Source: an uncultured Oscillibacter sp.
Lineage (GTDB): Bacteria > Bacillota > Clostridia > Oscillospirales > Oscillospiraceae
Assembly (NCBI RefSeq): GCF_900544955.1
Contig: NZ_UQXD01000029.1
Coordinates: 1-29,489, forward strand
Direction of reading: 5' to 3'
DNA length: 29,489 nucleotides
Shown: in pieces, positions 14,516 through 22,574 of the stretch
Layout: each line of letters opens with the position of its first letter
Position numbering within the stretch: position 1 is the first letter of the stretch
Program-made: the position numbers and the translations under genes
Notes under the pieces: model-generated
What the model was told of the DNA's origin: nothing
What the model saw: only the letters and a program-made list of their open reading frames with translations
The model's database searches: none

Positions 14516-16066
14516 TTGGAAGATACCAGTGCCATCCGGCTGCAAAACATCACCAAGCGCTTCGGCAAGGTAGTCGCCAACGACAGCATCAGCCTGGACA
14601 TCCGGCGGGGGGAGATTCTGTCCCTGCTGGGTGAAAACGGCAGCGGCAAGACCACCCTGATGAACATGCTGGCCGGCATCTACTTCCCCGACGAGGGGCA
14701 GATTTTCGTGGGCGGCCGGCCCGTAACCATCGCCTCCCCCAAGGACGCCTTCGCCTGCGGCATCGGCATGATCCACCAGCACTTCAAGCTGGTGGACGTG
14801 TTCACCGCCGCCCAGAACATCGTCCTGGGGCTGGAGAGCGAGGGGAAGCTGGACTTGAAGGCCGCCTCCGCCAGAATCACCGACATCTGCAAAAAGTACG
14901 GCTTTTCCATCGACCCGGCCAAGAAGGTCTACGACATGTCCGTTTCGGAAAAGCAGACGGTGGAGATCGTAAAGGTCCTCTACCGGGGGGCGGACATCCT
15001 GATTCTGGATGAGCCCACCGCCGTCCTCACCCCCCAGGAGACCGACCAGCTCTTCGCCGTCATGCGCAACATGAGGGCCGACGGCAAGGCCATGGTCATC
15101 ATCACCCACAAGCTCCACGAGGTCATGGACGTGTCGGACCGGGTGGCGGTGCTGCGGAAGGGCCGGTACATCGGGGACGTGGCCACCGCGGACACCTCCC
15201 CCCAGAAGCTGACGGACATGATGGTGGGCCACGCGGTGACGCTGAACATCGACCGGCCAATGCCCAAGGACCCCACGCCCCGGCTGGAGGTCCAGAACCT
15301 CACCGTCTACGACGCCATGGGCGTCAAGCGGCTGGACAACGTGACCTTCACCGCCATGGGCGGGGAGATTCTGGGCATCGCCGGCATCGCCGGCTCCGGG
15401 CAGAGGGAGCTGCTGGAGTCCATTGCGGGCCTCCAGCCCCTCCGCCCCGGCGCCTCCATCCGCTACCGCCCCATCGGCACCGCCCCGGCGGACCAGGGCG
15501 TGGAGCTGGTGGGCAAAACACCGTTACAGATCAAGCGGGCGGGCGTCTCCCTGGCCTTCGTGCCGGAGGACCGGCTGGGCATGGGCCTGGTGGGGTCCCT
15601 GGGCATGACGGGCAACATGCTGCTGCGCAGCTACCGCAAAGGCGCCGGGTTCTTCACGGACCAGAAGGGCCCCAAAAAGCTGGCGGAGAGCGTGATGCAG
15701 CAGCTGGAGGTGGTGACCCCGGGGGTGAACTTCCCGGTGCGGCGCCTCTCCGGCGGCAACGTCCAGAAGGTGCTGGTGGGCCGGGAGATCGCCCAGGAGC
15801 CCTCCGTGCTGATGACGGCCTACGCCGTCCGGGGCCTGGACATCAACACCTCTTACACCATTTACAATCTGCTGACGGAGCAAAAGCTCAAGGGCGTGGC
15901 CGTCATCTACGTGGGCGAAGACCTGGACGTGCTGCTGGAGCTGTGCGACCGGATTCTGGTCCTCTGCGGCGGGCAGGTCAGCGGCGTCGTGGACGCCCGG
16001 GCCACCACCAAGGAGGAGGTGGGCCTTCTGATGACCCGCTTTGAAAAGGAGGCTGCACAGGCATGA
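14516..16066 (+). CDS. BMP/nucleoside-type ABC transporter, double ATP-binding protein
   Basis: The product is 516 residues with two fused nucleotide-binding domains. The first is intact: Walker A 'GENGSGKTT' (39-47), signature region 'MSVSEKQ' and Walker B 'ILILDEPTAVLTP'. The second has 'GIAGSGQRELLE' for Walker A, a good signature 'RRLSGGNVQK' and a degenerate Walker B 'VLMTAYAVRGLD' with no catalytic Glu. This asymmetry is usual in the sugar/nucleoside class of double ATPases, although the TAYAVRG wording is less so. The TTG at 14516 is chosen as start, with AAGGAAG 6 bases upstream; an ATG at 14489 has no ribosome site. It overlaps the first permease by ATGA. Confidence 0.9.
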   Translation: MEDTSAIRLQNITKRFGKVVANDSISLDIRRGEILSLLGENGSGKTTLMNMLAGIYFPDEGQIFVGGRPVTIASPKDAFACGIGMIHQHFKLVDVFTAAQNIVLGLESEGKLDLKAASARITDICKKYGFSIDPAKKVYDMSVSEKQTVEIVKVLYRGADILILDEPTAVLTPQETDQLFAVMRNMRADGKAMVIITHKLHEVMDVSDRVAVLRKGRYIGDVATADTSPQKLTDMMVGHAVTLNIDRPMPKDPTPRLEVQNLTVYDAMGVKRLDNVTFTAMGGEILGIAGIAGSGQRELLESIAGLQPLRPGASIRYRPIGTAPADQGVELVGKTPLQIKRAGVSLAFVPEDRLGMGLVGSLGMTGNMLLRSYRKGAGFFTDQKGPKKLAESVMQQLEVVTPGVNFPVRRLSGGNVQKVLVGREIAQEPSVLMTAYAVRGLDINTSYTIYNLLTEQKLKGVAVIYVGEDLDVLLELCDRILVLCGGQVSGVVDARATTKEEVGLLMTRFEKEAAQA

Positions 16067-17166
16067 GTACTGCGACGAATCAAAAAGAGCCCCTGCTGCG
16101 GATTGCCAAGCGGGACGGCATCGCCCGCCCCAAGGCCTACGCCATCCGCATTGCGGCGGTGCTGTTGTCCCTGGTGGTCAGCGGCATCTTCATCTTCGCC
16201 GTCACCAAGCTGAACCCCGTCCAGGTCTACGAGGCCATGTTCAACGGCGCCTTCGGCTCCGGCCGCCGCAGCTGGGTCACCATCCGGGACACCATGATGC
16301 TCCTGTGCATCGGCGTAGGCCTGGCCCCCGCCTTCAAGATGCGGTTTTGGAACGTGGGCGCCGAGGGCCAGGTTCTCATGGGCGGCATTGCCACCGCCGG
16401 CATCATGATCACCTTCGGCAGCGCCTCCACCCCCACGCTGCTGGTGGTCATGGCGGTGGCCAGCCTGCTGGCGGGCTGCCTGTGGGGCGTCATCCCCGCC
16501 GTCTTCAAGGCCGTGTGGAACACCAACGAGACCCTCTTCACCCTGATGATGAACTACGTGGCCATCCAGCTCACCAGCTTCTGCGTGGCCCAGTGGGAAA
16601 ACCCCTTCGGGTCCAACACCGTGGGCGTCATCAACCCCCAGACCAGGGCGGGCTGGTTCCCCTCCGTTCTGGGCCAGGCTTACGGCCTCAACGTGATTCT
16701 GGTGCTGGCCCTGGCGGTGGGCATGTTCCTGTACCTGAAGTACTCCAAGCAGGGCTATGAGATCACCGTGGTGGGCGACAGCGTGAACACCGCCCGGTAC
16801 GCCGGTATCAACGTGAAAAAGGTCACCATCCGCACCATGGCCATCTCCGGCGCCATCTGCGGCCTGGCCGGCTTCATCGCCGTGGCCGGCGCCAGCCACA
16901 CCATCTCCACCTCCACTGCCGGCGGCCGGGGCTTCACCGCCATCATCGTGGCCTGGCTGGCCCAGTTCAACACCTTTGTGATGGTGCTGATCTCGTTGCT
17001 GCTGGTGTTCCTCCAGAAGGGCGCCATCCAAATCGCCTCCCAGTTCAACCTGAACGACTACGCCTCCAACGTCATCACCGGCATCATTCTGTTCTTCATC
17101 CTGGGCAGCGAGTTCTTCATCAACTACCGCATGATCCTGCGGTCCGGAAAGGAGGCGGTGAAATGA
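16063..17166 (+). CDS. ABC transporter permease 1 (nucleoside/BMP type)
   Basis: The product is 367 residues, a membrane protein of the branched-chain/ribose permease superfamily (BPD_transp_2). A cytoplasmic N-terminus rich in Lys/Arg precedes about nine hydrophobic segments. The family's coupling region 'YEITVVGDSVNTARYAGINVKKVTIRTMAISGAICGLAG' is near residues 230-270. It pairs with permease 2 to form the channel. The start overlaps the ATPase stop (ATGA), and its own stop overlaps permease 2 the same way, so the three core genes are translationally coupled. Confidence 0.92.
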   Translation: MSTATNQKEPLLRIAKRDGIARPKAYAIRIAAVLLSLVVSGIFIFAVTKLNPVQVYEAMFNGAFGSGRRSWVTIRDTMMLLCIGVGLAPAFKMRFWNVGAEGQVLMGGIATAGIMITFGSASTPTLLVVMAVASLLAGCLWGVIPAVFKAVWNTNETLFTLMMNYVAIQLTSFCVAQWENPFGSNTVGVINPQTRAGWFPSVLGQAYGLNVILVLALAVGMFLYLKYSKQGYEITVVGDSVNTARYAGINVKKVTIRTMAISGAICGLAGFIAVAGASHTISTSTAGGRGFTAIIVAWLAQFNTFVMVLISLLLVFLQKGAIQIASQFNLNDYASNVITGIILFFILGSEFFINYRMILRSGKEAVK

Positions 17167-18152
17167 CCGCCACACAGTGGATTCAGTTGTTCCAGTCCGC
17201 CGTGGTCTTCGGCACCGTCATCCTGTTCGGCGCCCTGGGGGAGATTCTGACGGAGAAATCCGGCAACCTGAACCTGGGCGTCCCCGGCATCATGTACCTG
17301 GGCGGCATCGCGGGCCTGGCAGCCTCCTTCTTCTATGAGTTCCAAAACCCCGATCCCTCCCCGGTGGTCTGCCTGCTGCTGAGCTTTTTGGCGGCCTTCC
17401 TGGCCGCCGCCTTTGGCGGGCTGGTGTACAGCTTCCTCACCATCACCCTCCGGGCCAACCAGAACGTCACCGGACTGACCCTGACCATCTTCGGCGGCGG
17501 CGTGGCCAACTTCTTCGGCGGCAGCCTGAACACCATGGCCGGCGGCGTGGGCCAGATTTCTGTCGCCACCACCAGCGCCGTCTACCGGGCCAACATCGCC
17601 AACGCCGCGGATCTGGGCAGCTTCGGCTCCCTCTTCCTCAGCTACGGCTTCATGGTGTATCTGGCCATTGTCCTGGCGGTGACCATGCACTGGTTCCTGG
17701 GCCGCACCCGGAAGGGCCTGAACCTCCGGGCCGTGGGCGAGAACCCCGCCACCGCCGACGCCGCGGGCATCAGCGTCACCCGCTACAAGTACCTGGCCAC
17801 CTGCGTCGGCGCCGGCATCTCCGGCCTGGGCGGGCTGTACTACACCATGGACTACATCAAGGGCACCTGGGCCAACGACGGCACCATCGAGGCCCTGGGC
17901 TGGCTGGCGGTGGCCCTGGTGATCTTCGCCGTGTGGCGCTCCCTCAACGCCATCTGGGGCTCCTACCTCTTTGGCCTGCTGTTTTGGATGTACCTGTACA
18001 TCCCGGGGCTGACCCGCAGCTCCCAGGAGCTGTTCAAGATGCTGCCCTACCTGGTGACCATCGCCGTGCTGATCTTCACCTCCCTGCGCAAGCGCCGGGA
18101 GAACCAGCCCCCTGCCAGTCTGGGCCTGGCCTACTTCCGGGAGGAGCGCTGA
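17163..18152 (+). CDS. ABC transporter permease 2 (nucleoside/BMP type)
   Basis: The product is 329 residues, the second permease of the importer and shorter than the first, as is usual. Opening 'LFGALGEILTEKSGNLNLGVPGIMYLGG' is the family hallmark, and 'GLNLRAVGENPATADAAGISVTRYKYLATCVGAGISGLGG' (about 185-225) is the ATPase-contact loop. About eight hydrophobic segments are visible. AAGGAGG lies in the last codons of permease 1. A strong terminator 10 bases after the stop closes the transporter operon. Confidence 0.92.
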   Translation: MTATQWIQLFQSAVVFGTVILFGALGEILTEKSGNLNLGVPGIMYLGGIAGLAASFFYEFQNPDPSPVVCLLLSFLAAFLAAAFGGLVYSFLTITLRANQNVTGLTLTIFGGGVANFFGGSLNTMAGGVGQISVATTSAVYRANIANAADLGSFGSLFLSYGFMVYLAIVLAVTMHWFLGRTRKGLNLRAVGENPATADAAGISVTRYKYLATCVGAGISGLGGLYYTMDYIKGTWANDGTIEALGWLAVALVIFAVWRSLNAIWGSYLFGLLFWMYLYIPGLTRSSQELFKMLPYLVTIAVLIFTSLRKRRENQPPASLGLAYFREER

Positions 18153-18161
18153 CTGTGCCGC

Positions 18162-18196
18162 AAAGGCGCCGCTGCGATGCAGCGGCGCCTTTTTTT
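18162..18196 (+). terminator. Terminator of the importer operon
   Basis: A perfect 14-bp stem (AAAGGCGCCGCTGC with GCAGCGGCGCCTTT, loop GAT) runs into seven T. A close relative of this hairpin recurs at 18575-18601. Confidence 0.92.
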
Positions 18197-18257
18197 CGCC
18201 GGAAACGTGCCTGGGACGCTTTTGAGAAGGCCGGGGCCGGTGGTGCCCACGTGAAAC

Positions 18258-18490
18258 GCCGAAAACGTGCCCGCTTGCACGCCTGCGGACCAAGCGGCAG
18301 GTCTATCGGGCACTTCGGGGAGGACCCGGGGCGTTCCGCTTGCTCACCCGCACACTGTGAATGGCAGGTTCTCCGGGCGCTTCGGGAAGCCCCGAGGAAA
18401 ACCGCTTCTCGCTCGCGGGCCGAACGGCAGGTCCGCCCGTTCCGGGGAGGACCCGGAACGTTCCGCTTGCACACTCGCGGACTGAGCGGG
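18258..18490. repeat. Degenerate tandem repeat, about four units of 61-66 bases
   Basis: The gene-free stretch 18153-18698 is mostly this element. CGCTT-led blocks start at about 18272, 18337, 18403 and 18464, and GGCAGGT recurs at 18296, 18363 and 18426. The phrase GGGGAGGACCCGG occurs exactly at two places (near 18317 and 18445), each followed by an A/G pair and CGTTC. The partial phrase CCGRAAACGTGCC also occurs twice (18200 and 18260). Short frames exist on both strands but none has a ribosome site or protein-like composition. Units and spacers are not distinct, so it is not a CRISPR array. Its role is unknown. Confidence 0.7.
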
Positions 18491-18570
18491 ATATTTCGCC
18501 ACAGACATGCCGCGGCAGAGCCGGATGACAGTGGCTCTCACCGCCCCGGCGGCGAAGCGCCGTGACACGC

Positions 18571-18604
18571 GAAAGGGCGCCGCCGCGATGCGGCGGCGCC
18601 CCGT
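18571..18604. repeat. GC-rich hairpin related to the terminator at 18162
   Basis: A perfect 12-bp stem (GGGCGCCGCCGC with GCGGCGGCGCCC) has the same GAT loop as the terminator at 18162-18196. The 5' flank (AGCGC...TGAC...AAAG) is also similar, which points to a duplication. It lacks a proper T-run (CGTTT only), so it is a poor terminator. Confidence 0.65.
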
Positions 18605-18698
18605 TTCCCCATTTTGTTACCGAATTGTCCCTGCTTTTTGCCGGCGGCTGTGGTATGGTGTATCCGTTCAAAAAATCGTTTGGAAAGGGTGATGGCCC

Positions 18699-19337
18699 TT
18701 GCGTCTTCCCCCCTCCCTCCGCGCCGTCCCCTGGGCGGAGCTGAAATACGCCCTGTGGCTCCCGGTCTACCTGCTGTCCTTTGCGGCGCTGGAGCACCTG
18801 CCCATTGCCGCCTACTGGCCCACTCAGCTCCCCCTGGACGACCGCATTCCCTTCTGCGAGGGGTTTGTGGTGTTCTACTGCGCCTGGTACTTCCTGCTGC
18901 TGGCTGTGGGCCTGGGCCTGCTGGTGCGGGACCGGCGGGCCTTCCGCCGGTACATGTGCTTTCTGGCGGTGACCTTCTTCCTCAGCGAGGCCGTCTGGCT
19001 CCTGGTGCCCAACGGCCAGGACCTGCGCCCGGCGGTGATGCCCCGGGACAACCTGTGCACCGCCCTAGTGGGCGTCCTGTACCGGGTGGACACCAACACC
19101 AACGTCTTCCCCTCCGTCCACGTGGTGGGCGCCGTGGGAGCGGCACTGGCGGTGTGGGACTGCCGGTGCTGGAAGCACCGCCGCCTGCTCCGGTGGGGCA
19201 CGGCGGCACTGGCGGCGCTGATCTGCGCCGCCACCCTGTTCATCAAGCAGCACGCGGTGCTGGATGTGGTGAGCGCCCTGGCGCTCTCCCTGGCGGCGGC
19301 CCTGTTTCTCTACCGCCGCCACCCGGAGGCACTGTGA
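18699..19337 (+). CDS. PAP2 superfamily membrane phosphatase-like protein
   Basis: The product is 212 residues with about five or six membrane segments. Catalytic motifs of the PAP2/inositol-phosphorylceramide-synthase-like group are present: 'NVFPSVHVVGAVG' (Ser139, His141) and 'FIKQHAVLDV' (His185, Asp189). Likely substrates are lipid phosphates such as phosphatidate or undecaprenyl diphosphate, but none can be assigned. The TTG start at 18699 follows an AAGGGTGAT ribosome site. An ATG 7 bases upstream is in another frame. No good promoter was found in the preceding bases. It is a single gene between the repeat region and a convergent terminator. Confidence 0.85.
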   Translation: MRLPPSLRAVPWAELKYALWLPVYLLSFAALEHLPIAAYWPTQLPLDDRIPFCEGFVVFYCAWYFLLLAVGLGLLVRDRRAFRRYMCFLAVTFFLSEAVWLLVPNGQDLRPAVMPRDNLCTALVGVLYRVDTNTNVFPSVHVVGAVGAALAVWDCRCWKHRRLLRWGTAALAALICAATLFIKQHAVLDVVSALALSLAAALFLYRRHPEAL

Positions 19338-19343
19338 GAAATA

Positions 19344-19379
19344 AGAGGAAGCCCGGTACGGACGTACCGGGCTTCCTCT
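19344..19379. terminator. Bidirectional terminator between the PAP2 gene and folD
   Basis: A perfect 16-bp stem (arms 19344-19359 and 19364-19379, loop GGAC) has T-rich flanks on both strands, between convergent stop codons. Confidence 0.9.
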
Positions 19380-19389
19380 GTTCTTTGCT

Positions 19390-20232
19390 TTACCGGTCCT
19401 GGTGGCGCTTCGCCGCCGTCAGGATGTTGCGCATCAGCATGGCCCGGGTCATGGGGCCCACGCCGCCGGGCACCGGGGTGATGTAGGCGGCCTTGGGCTC
19501 CACGGCGGCAAAGTCCACGTCGCCGCAGAGCTTTCCCTCCGCATTCCGGTTCATAGCCACGTCGATGACCACGGCCCCCTCCTTCACCATATCGGCGGTG
19601 ACCAGACCCACCCGGCCCACGGCGGACACTAGAATGTCCGCCTCCCGGGTCAGGGCCGCCATGTCCGGCGTCCGGGAGTGGCACACCGTCACGGTGCCGT
19701 CGGCCTGGGTCAGCAGCATGGCCATGGGCTTGCCCACGATGTTGCTGCGCCCCAGCACCACGCACCGCTTCCCGGCCGTGGGAATCTCATAGGCGCGCAG
19801 CATCTCCATGACCCCCGCCGGGGTGCAGGGCAGGAACACCGGGTCCCCGATGGACAGCCGCCCCACGTTGAAGGGGTGGAAGCAGTCCACGTCCTTGTCC
19901 GGCCGGATGGCGTTGAGAACCAGCGCCTCGTCCAGGGGCCTTGGCAGCGGGAGCTGGCACAGGATGCCGTCCACCGCCGCGTCCTCGTTCAGCCGTTGGA
20001 TCAGCGCCAGCAGCGCCTCCTGGGAGGTCTCCGCCGGCAGGCGGTGGGAAAAACTTTGGATGCCGCACTCGGCGCAGTCCCCCTCCTTGCCCCGGACGTA
20101 CACCTGGGAGGCCGGGTCCTCCCCCACCAGTACAACCGCCAGCCCCGGCCGGCGGGGCAGCGTCTCCGCCTCCGCCCGGACCTGGGCCTTTACCTGGGCC
20201 GCCAGGGCCTTTCCGTCAATTCTGACCGCCAT
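19390..20232 (-). CDS. folD: Methylenetetrahydrofolate dehydrogenase / methenyltetrahydrofolate cyclohydrolase
   Basis: The product is 280 residues, the standard length. It interconverts 5,10-methylene-, methenyl- and 10-formyl-tetrahydrofolate with NADP. Catalytic Lys49 sits in 'SQVYVRGKE'. Further signatures are 'DVDCFHPFNVGRL', 'PCTPAGVMEML', 'GRSNIVGKPMAMLL' and 'PVPGGVGPMTRAMLM'. The start at 20232 lies inside the end of lgt (17-base overlap), with GGAGAGGAGG inside the lgt tail as ribosome site, so translation is coupled. It is the last gene of the yfmF-yfmH-lgt-folD operon. The folate link to the other genes is not obvious. Confidence 0.95.
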   Translation of the reverse strand: MAVRIDGKALAAQVKAQVRAEAETLPRRPGLAVVLVGEDPASQVYVRGKEGDCAECGIQSFSHRLPAETSQEALLALIQRLNEDAAVDGILCQLPLPRPLDEALVLNAIRPDKDVDCFHPFNVGRLSIGDPVFLPCTPAGVMEMLRAYEIPTAGKRCVVLGRSNIVGKPMAMLLTQADGTVTVCHSRTPDMAALTREADILVSAVGRVGLVTADMVKEGAVVIDVAMNRNAEGKLCGDVDFAAVEPKAAYITPVPGGVGPMTRAMLMRNILTAAKRHQDR

Positions 20233-21271
20233 GGGATTCCTCCTCTCCGGGCATGTCCTCCGGGGTCTCCGAGGACTCCGTCTCCGGCGCCGCCGTTGTC
20301 TCCGGGGTCTCCGCCGGCTCCTCCGCCGGGGCGTCGGCGATCATATCCTCTGCCGGGACCGCCGCGGCGGCCTCCTCCGCGGCGGCCCGCTCCGCCGCCA
20401 CCCGGCGGACGAACAGATCCTCCGGGCGGGGCTTTTTGATGTGGATGTTGTAGAACAGCATGAACGCCGCCACCGCCACCAACACGATACTCAGCGCCTG
20501 GGACACCCGGATGGGCTGGCCCATGATGGTCCAGTCGAAGAGGTACAGGCTGTCGGTCCGCAGCCCCTCGATCCAGGCCCGGCCCAGGCCGTACCACAGG
20601 AAGTAGAACCAGGTGTTCTCCCCGTCAAACCGGCGGGCCTTGGAGATGACGAACACGATCAGCAGCAGGCCCATCAGATTCCACAGGCTCTCATAGAGGA
20701 AGGTGGGGTGCACCTCGATGGACAGCACCGAGCTGGTCCACAGCTTCATCCGCCAGGGCAGGGTGGTCTCCGCGCCGAAGGCCTCCCGGTTGATGAAGTT
20801 GGCCCAGCGGCCGATGCACTGGCCCAGCAGCAGCCCCATCACCGCCAAGTCGGTCATGGCGCCGAATTTCAGCTTTTTATGCCGGGTGTAGAAAAACACC
20901 ACCAGCGCGCCGGCGATCACCGTGCCGTAAATGGCGAGGCCCCCGTCCCAGATGGCCACCATCCGCCCCCAGTCCAGCCCGCCGTCGGCGGTGCGGTACA
21001 AATCCAGGTAGAACAGCACGTAGTAGATGCGGGAGCCCAGGATGCACAGCGGCACCGCCCAGAGCACCAGGTCCATCACGTTGTCCTCCGTGAGGCCGTA
21101 CCGCTTGGCCTGCTTCATGCAGAGCAGCAGCCCCGCCAGCATGGCGGCGGCCAGAATGATCCCGTACCAGTAGACGCCGTGCCCGATGTGGATGGCGATG
21201 GGGTCGGGGTTGAATTCCCAGTCGCCGAACAGGCCGGGAAAGCTGATGGGCATATCCTTCAATGCAGTCAA
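20216..21271 (-). CDS. lgt: Prolipoprotein diacylglyceryl transferase with a long acidic tail
   Basis: The product is 351 residues. It transfers diacylglycerol from phosphatidylglycerol to the lipobox Cys of prolipoproteins, in the membrane. About seven hydrophobic segments, the signature 'GQCIGRWANFINREAFG' (the GRxxNFxNxE motif) and 'HPTFLYESLWN' are present. After the last membrane segment (about residue 280) comes a tail of roughly 65 residues rich in Ala, Glu, Pro and Thr that typical Lgt proteins lack; it is probably disordered in the cytoplasm. The TTG at 21271 is preferred, with AAGGAAG 8 bases upstream; the ATG at 21253 is only 2 bases from a GAAGG. It follows yfmH after 31 bases. 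Confidence 0.93.
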   Translation of the reverse strand: MTALKDMPISFPGLFGDWEFNPDPIAIHIGHGVYWYGIILAAAMLAGLLLCMKQAKRYGLTEDNVMDLVLWAVPLCILGSRIYYVLFYLDLYRTADGGLDWGRMVAIWDGGLAIYGTVIAGALVVFFYTRHKKLKFGAMTDLAVMGLLLGQCIGRWANFINREAFGAETTLPWRMKLWTSSVLSIEVHPTFLYESLWNLMGLLLIVFVISKARRFDGENTWFYFLWYGLGRAWIEGLRTDSLYLFDWTIMGQPIRVSQALSIVLVAVAAFMLFYNIHIKKPRPEDLFVRRVAAERAAAEEAAAAVPAEDMIADAPAEEPAETPETTAAPETESSETPEDMPGEEESHGGQN

Positions 21272-21302
21272 TTGAGATTCTTCCTTTCTATTTCTCTGGA
21301 AC

Positions 21303-22574
21303 TCAGGCTTCTTTGGGCACGATCTCCGAGAGCACCGCCCGGTCTCCGGTGATGTTGTCCCGGAGGAAGGCCTCCACGTCCTCTTTGGTGATGCTGTCGA
21401 ACACCTGGGGGAAGCGGAAGGGGTCGTAGCCGTGGAAATGCCCCTCCGTCAGCGAGACGGCGATGTTCTCAAAGGAGTTCAGCCCCCGGAGATTGCCGCC
21501 GAAGGAGGCCCGGCGCACCCGCTGGTAAAAGGCCTCGTCCACGCCCTCCGCCGCCAGGCGGGCCGCCTCCTTCCGAATCTCCTCCGCCACGGCCGGGGCG
21601 TCCTTGCTGTCCCCACCGGCGTAGAGGTAGGCCACCCCCGGCATCATCTCGAAGGCGCCGCCGAAGCTGGTGTTGATGAGGCCCTGGTCGTACAGCCGCA
21701 GGTACAGCGGGCTGGAGTCCCCCAGCAGGATGTCGCAGGCCATGTCCCCCAGCACCGCCAGGCGCAGATAGTCCTCCCCGTCCGCGGCGGGGCGGCACTT
21801 GAAGCCGGTGAGGAACTGGGGGCAGGAGACCTCCATCTCCAATCGGGTCTTCTCCGCCGCCACGGCCTCCGGCTCCTGGCCGTAGTCTCTGGGGATCGCG
21901 TCCCCGCCCTCCCGGGGCAGCACCCGGCGGGCCAGGTCCGCCACATGGACCGGGTCCACGTTGCCCACCACCGTCAAAATCATGTTGGAGGGGGTGTAGA
22001 AGGCCTTGTGGCAGTCGTACAGGGTCTCCGCCGTGATGTGGGAGATGCTCTCCACCGTGCCGGCGATGGAGGTCCGGGCGGTGCTTTTGGCGTACAGGGC
22101 CTGCATCATCCGGGTGTAGATCTGCCAGTCGGGGTTGTCCTCGATCATGCGGATCTCCTGGCCGATGATGCCCTGCTCCTTGGCCACGCTCTCCTCCGTG
22201 AAATAGGGGATGGAGACGAAGGAGAGCAGAATCTCCAGATTCTCCTCGAAGTGGTCCGTGGAGTCGAAATAGTAGCCCGTCATGGCGTTGGAGGTGAAGG
22301 CGTTGGGCTCCGCCCCGTTCTGGGCCAGCCGCTGGAGGGCATTGCCCTCCCGGGTGTCGAACATCTTGTGCTCCAGATAGTGGGCGATGCCCGCCGGGGT
22401 ATCCAGCCACCTGCCGTCCAGGCAGAAGCGGGTGTCCATGCCGCCGTACCGGGTGGCGAAAAAGGCGTACTGCTTGGCGTAGTCCGGCTTGGGCACCACG
22501 CAGATCCGCAGGCCGCTGGACAGCGTCTCCCGGTGGACGGACTCGCCGATGCGCTCGTAAAACGTGGGCTTCAT
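21303..22574 (-). CDS. yfmH: YfmH-type M16 family metalloprotease
   Basis: The product is 423 residues. The inverted zinc motif HxxEH is intact as 'HYLEH' (H65, E68, H69), so this is the catalytic member of an M16 pair. 'NAFTSNAMTGYYFDS', 'GQEIRMIEDNPDW' and 'FYTPSNMILTVVGNVD' are further M16 signatures. YfmF/YfmH pairs are widespread in Firmicutes and have been annotated as associated with EF-P 5-aminopentanol modification; their natural substrate is not settled. The start at 22574 has AAAGGAGG 7 bases upstream and overlaps the yfmF stop by ATGA. Confidence 0.9.
   Translation of the reverse strand: MKPTFYERIGESVHRETLSSGLRICVVPKPDYAKQYAFFATRYGGMDTRFCLDGRWLDTPAGIAHYLEHKMFDTREGNALQRLAQNGAEPNAFTSNAMTGYYFDSTDHFEENLEILLSFVSIPYFTEESVAKEQGIIGQEIRMIEDNPDWQIYTRMMQALYAKSTARTSIAGTVESISHITAETLYDCHKAFYTPSNMILTVVGNVDPVHVADLARRVLPREGGDAIPRDYGQEPEAVAAEKTRLEMEVSCPQFLTGFKCRPAADGEDYLRLAVLGDMACDILLGDSSPLYLRLYDQGLINTSFGGAFEMMPGVAYLYAGGDSKDAPAVAEEIRKEAARLAAEGVDEAFYQRVRRASFGGNLRGLNSFENIAVSLTEGHFHGYDPFRFPQVFDSITKEDVEAFLRDNITGDRAVLSEIVPKEA

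Noticed and set aside
18258..18490. CRISPR array
   Set aside because: Units are diverged along their whole length with no constant repeat/variable spacer pattern, and no cas genes are present.
18076..18640. Short open frames on both strands in the repeat region
   Set aside because: They are Arg/Pro/Gly/Ser-rich, mutually overlapping, lack ribosome sites and simply read through the tandem repeats.
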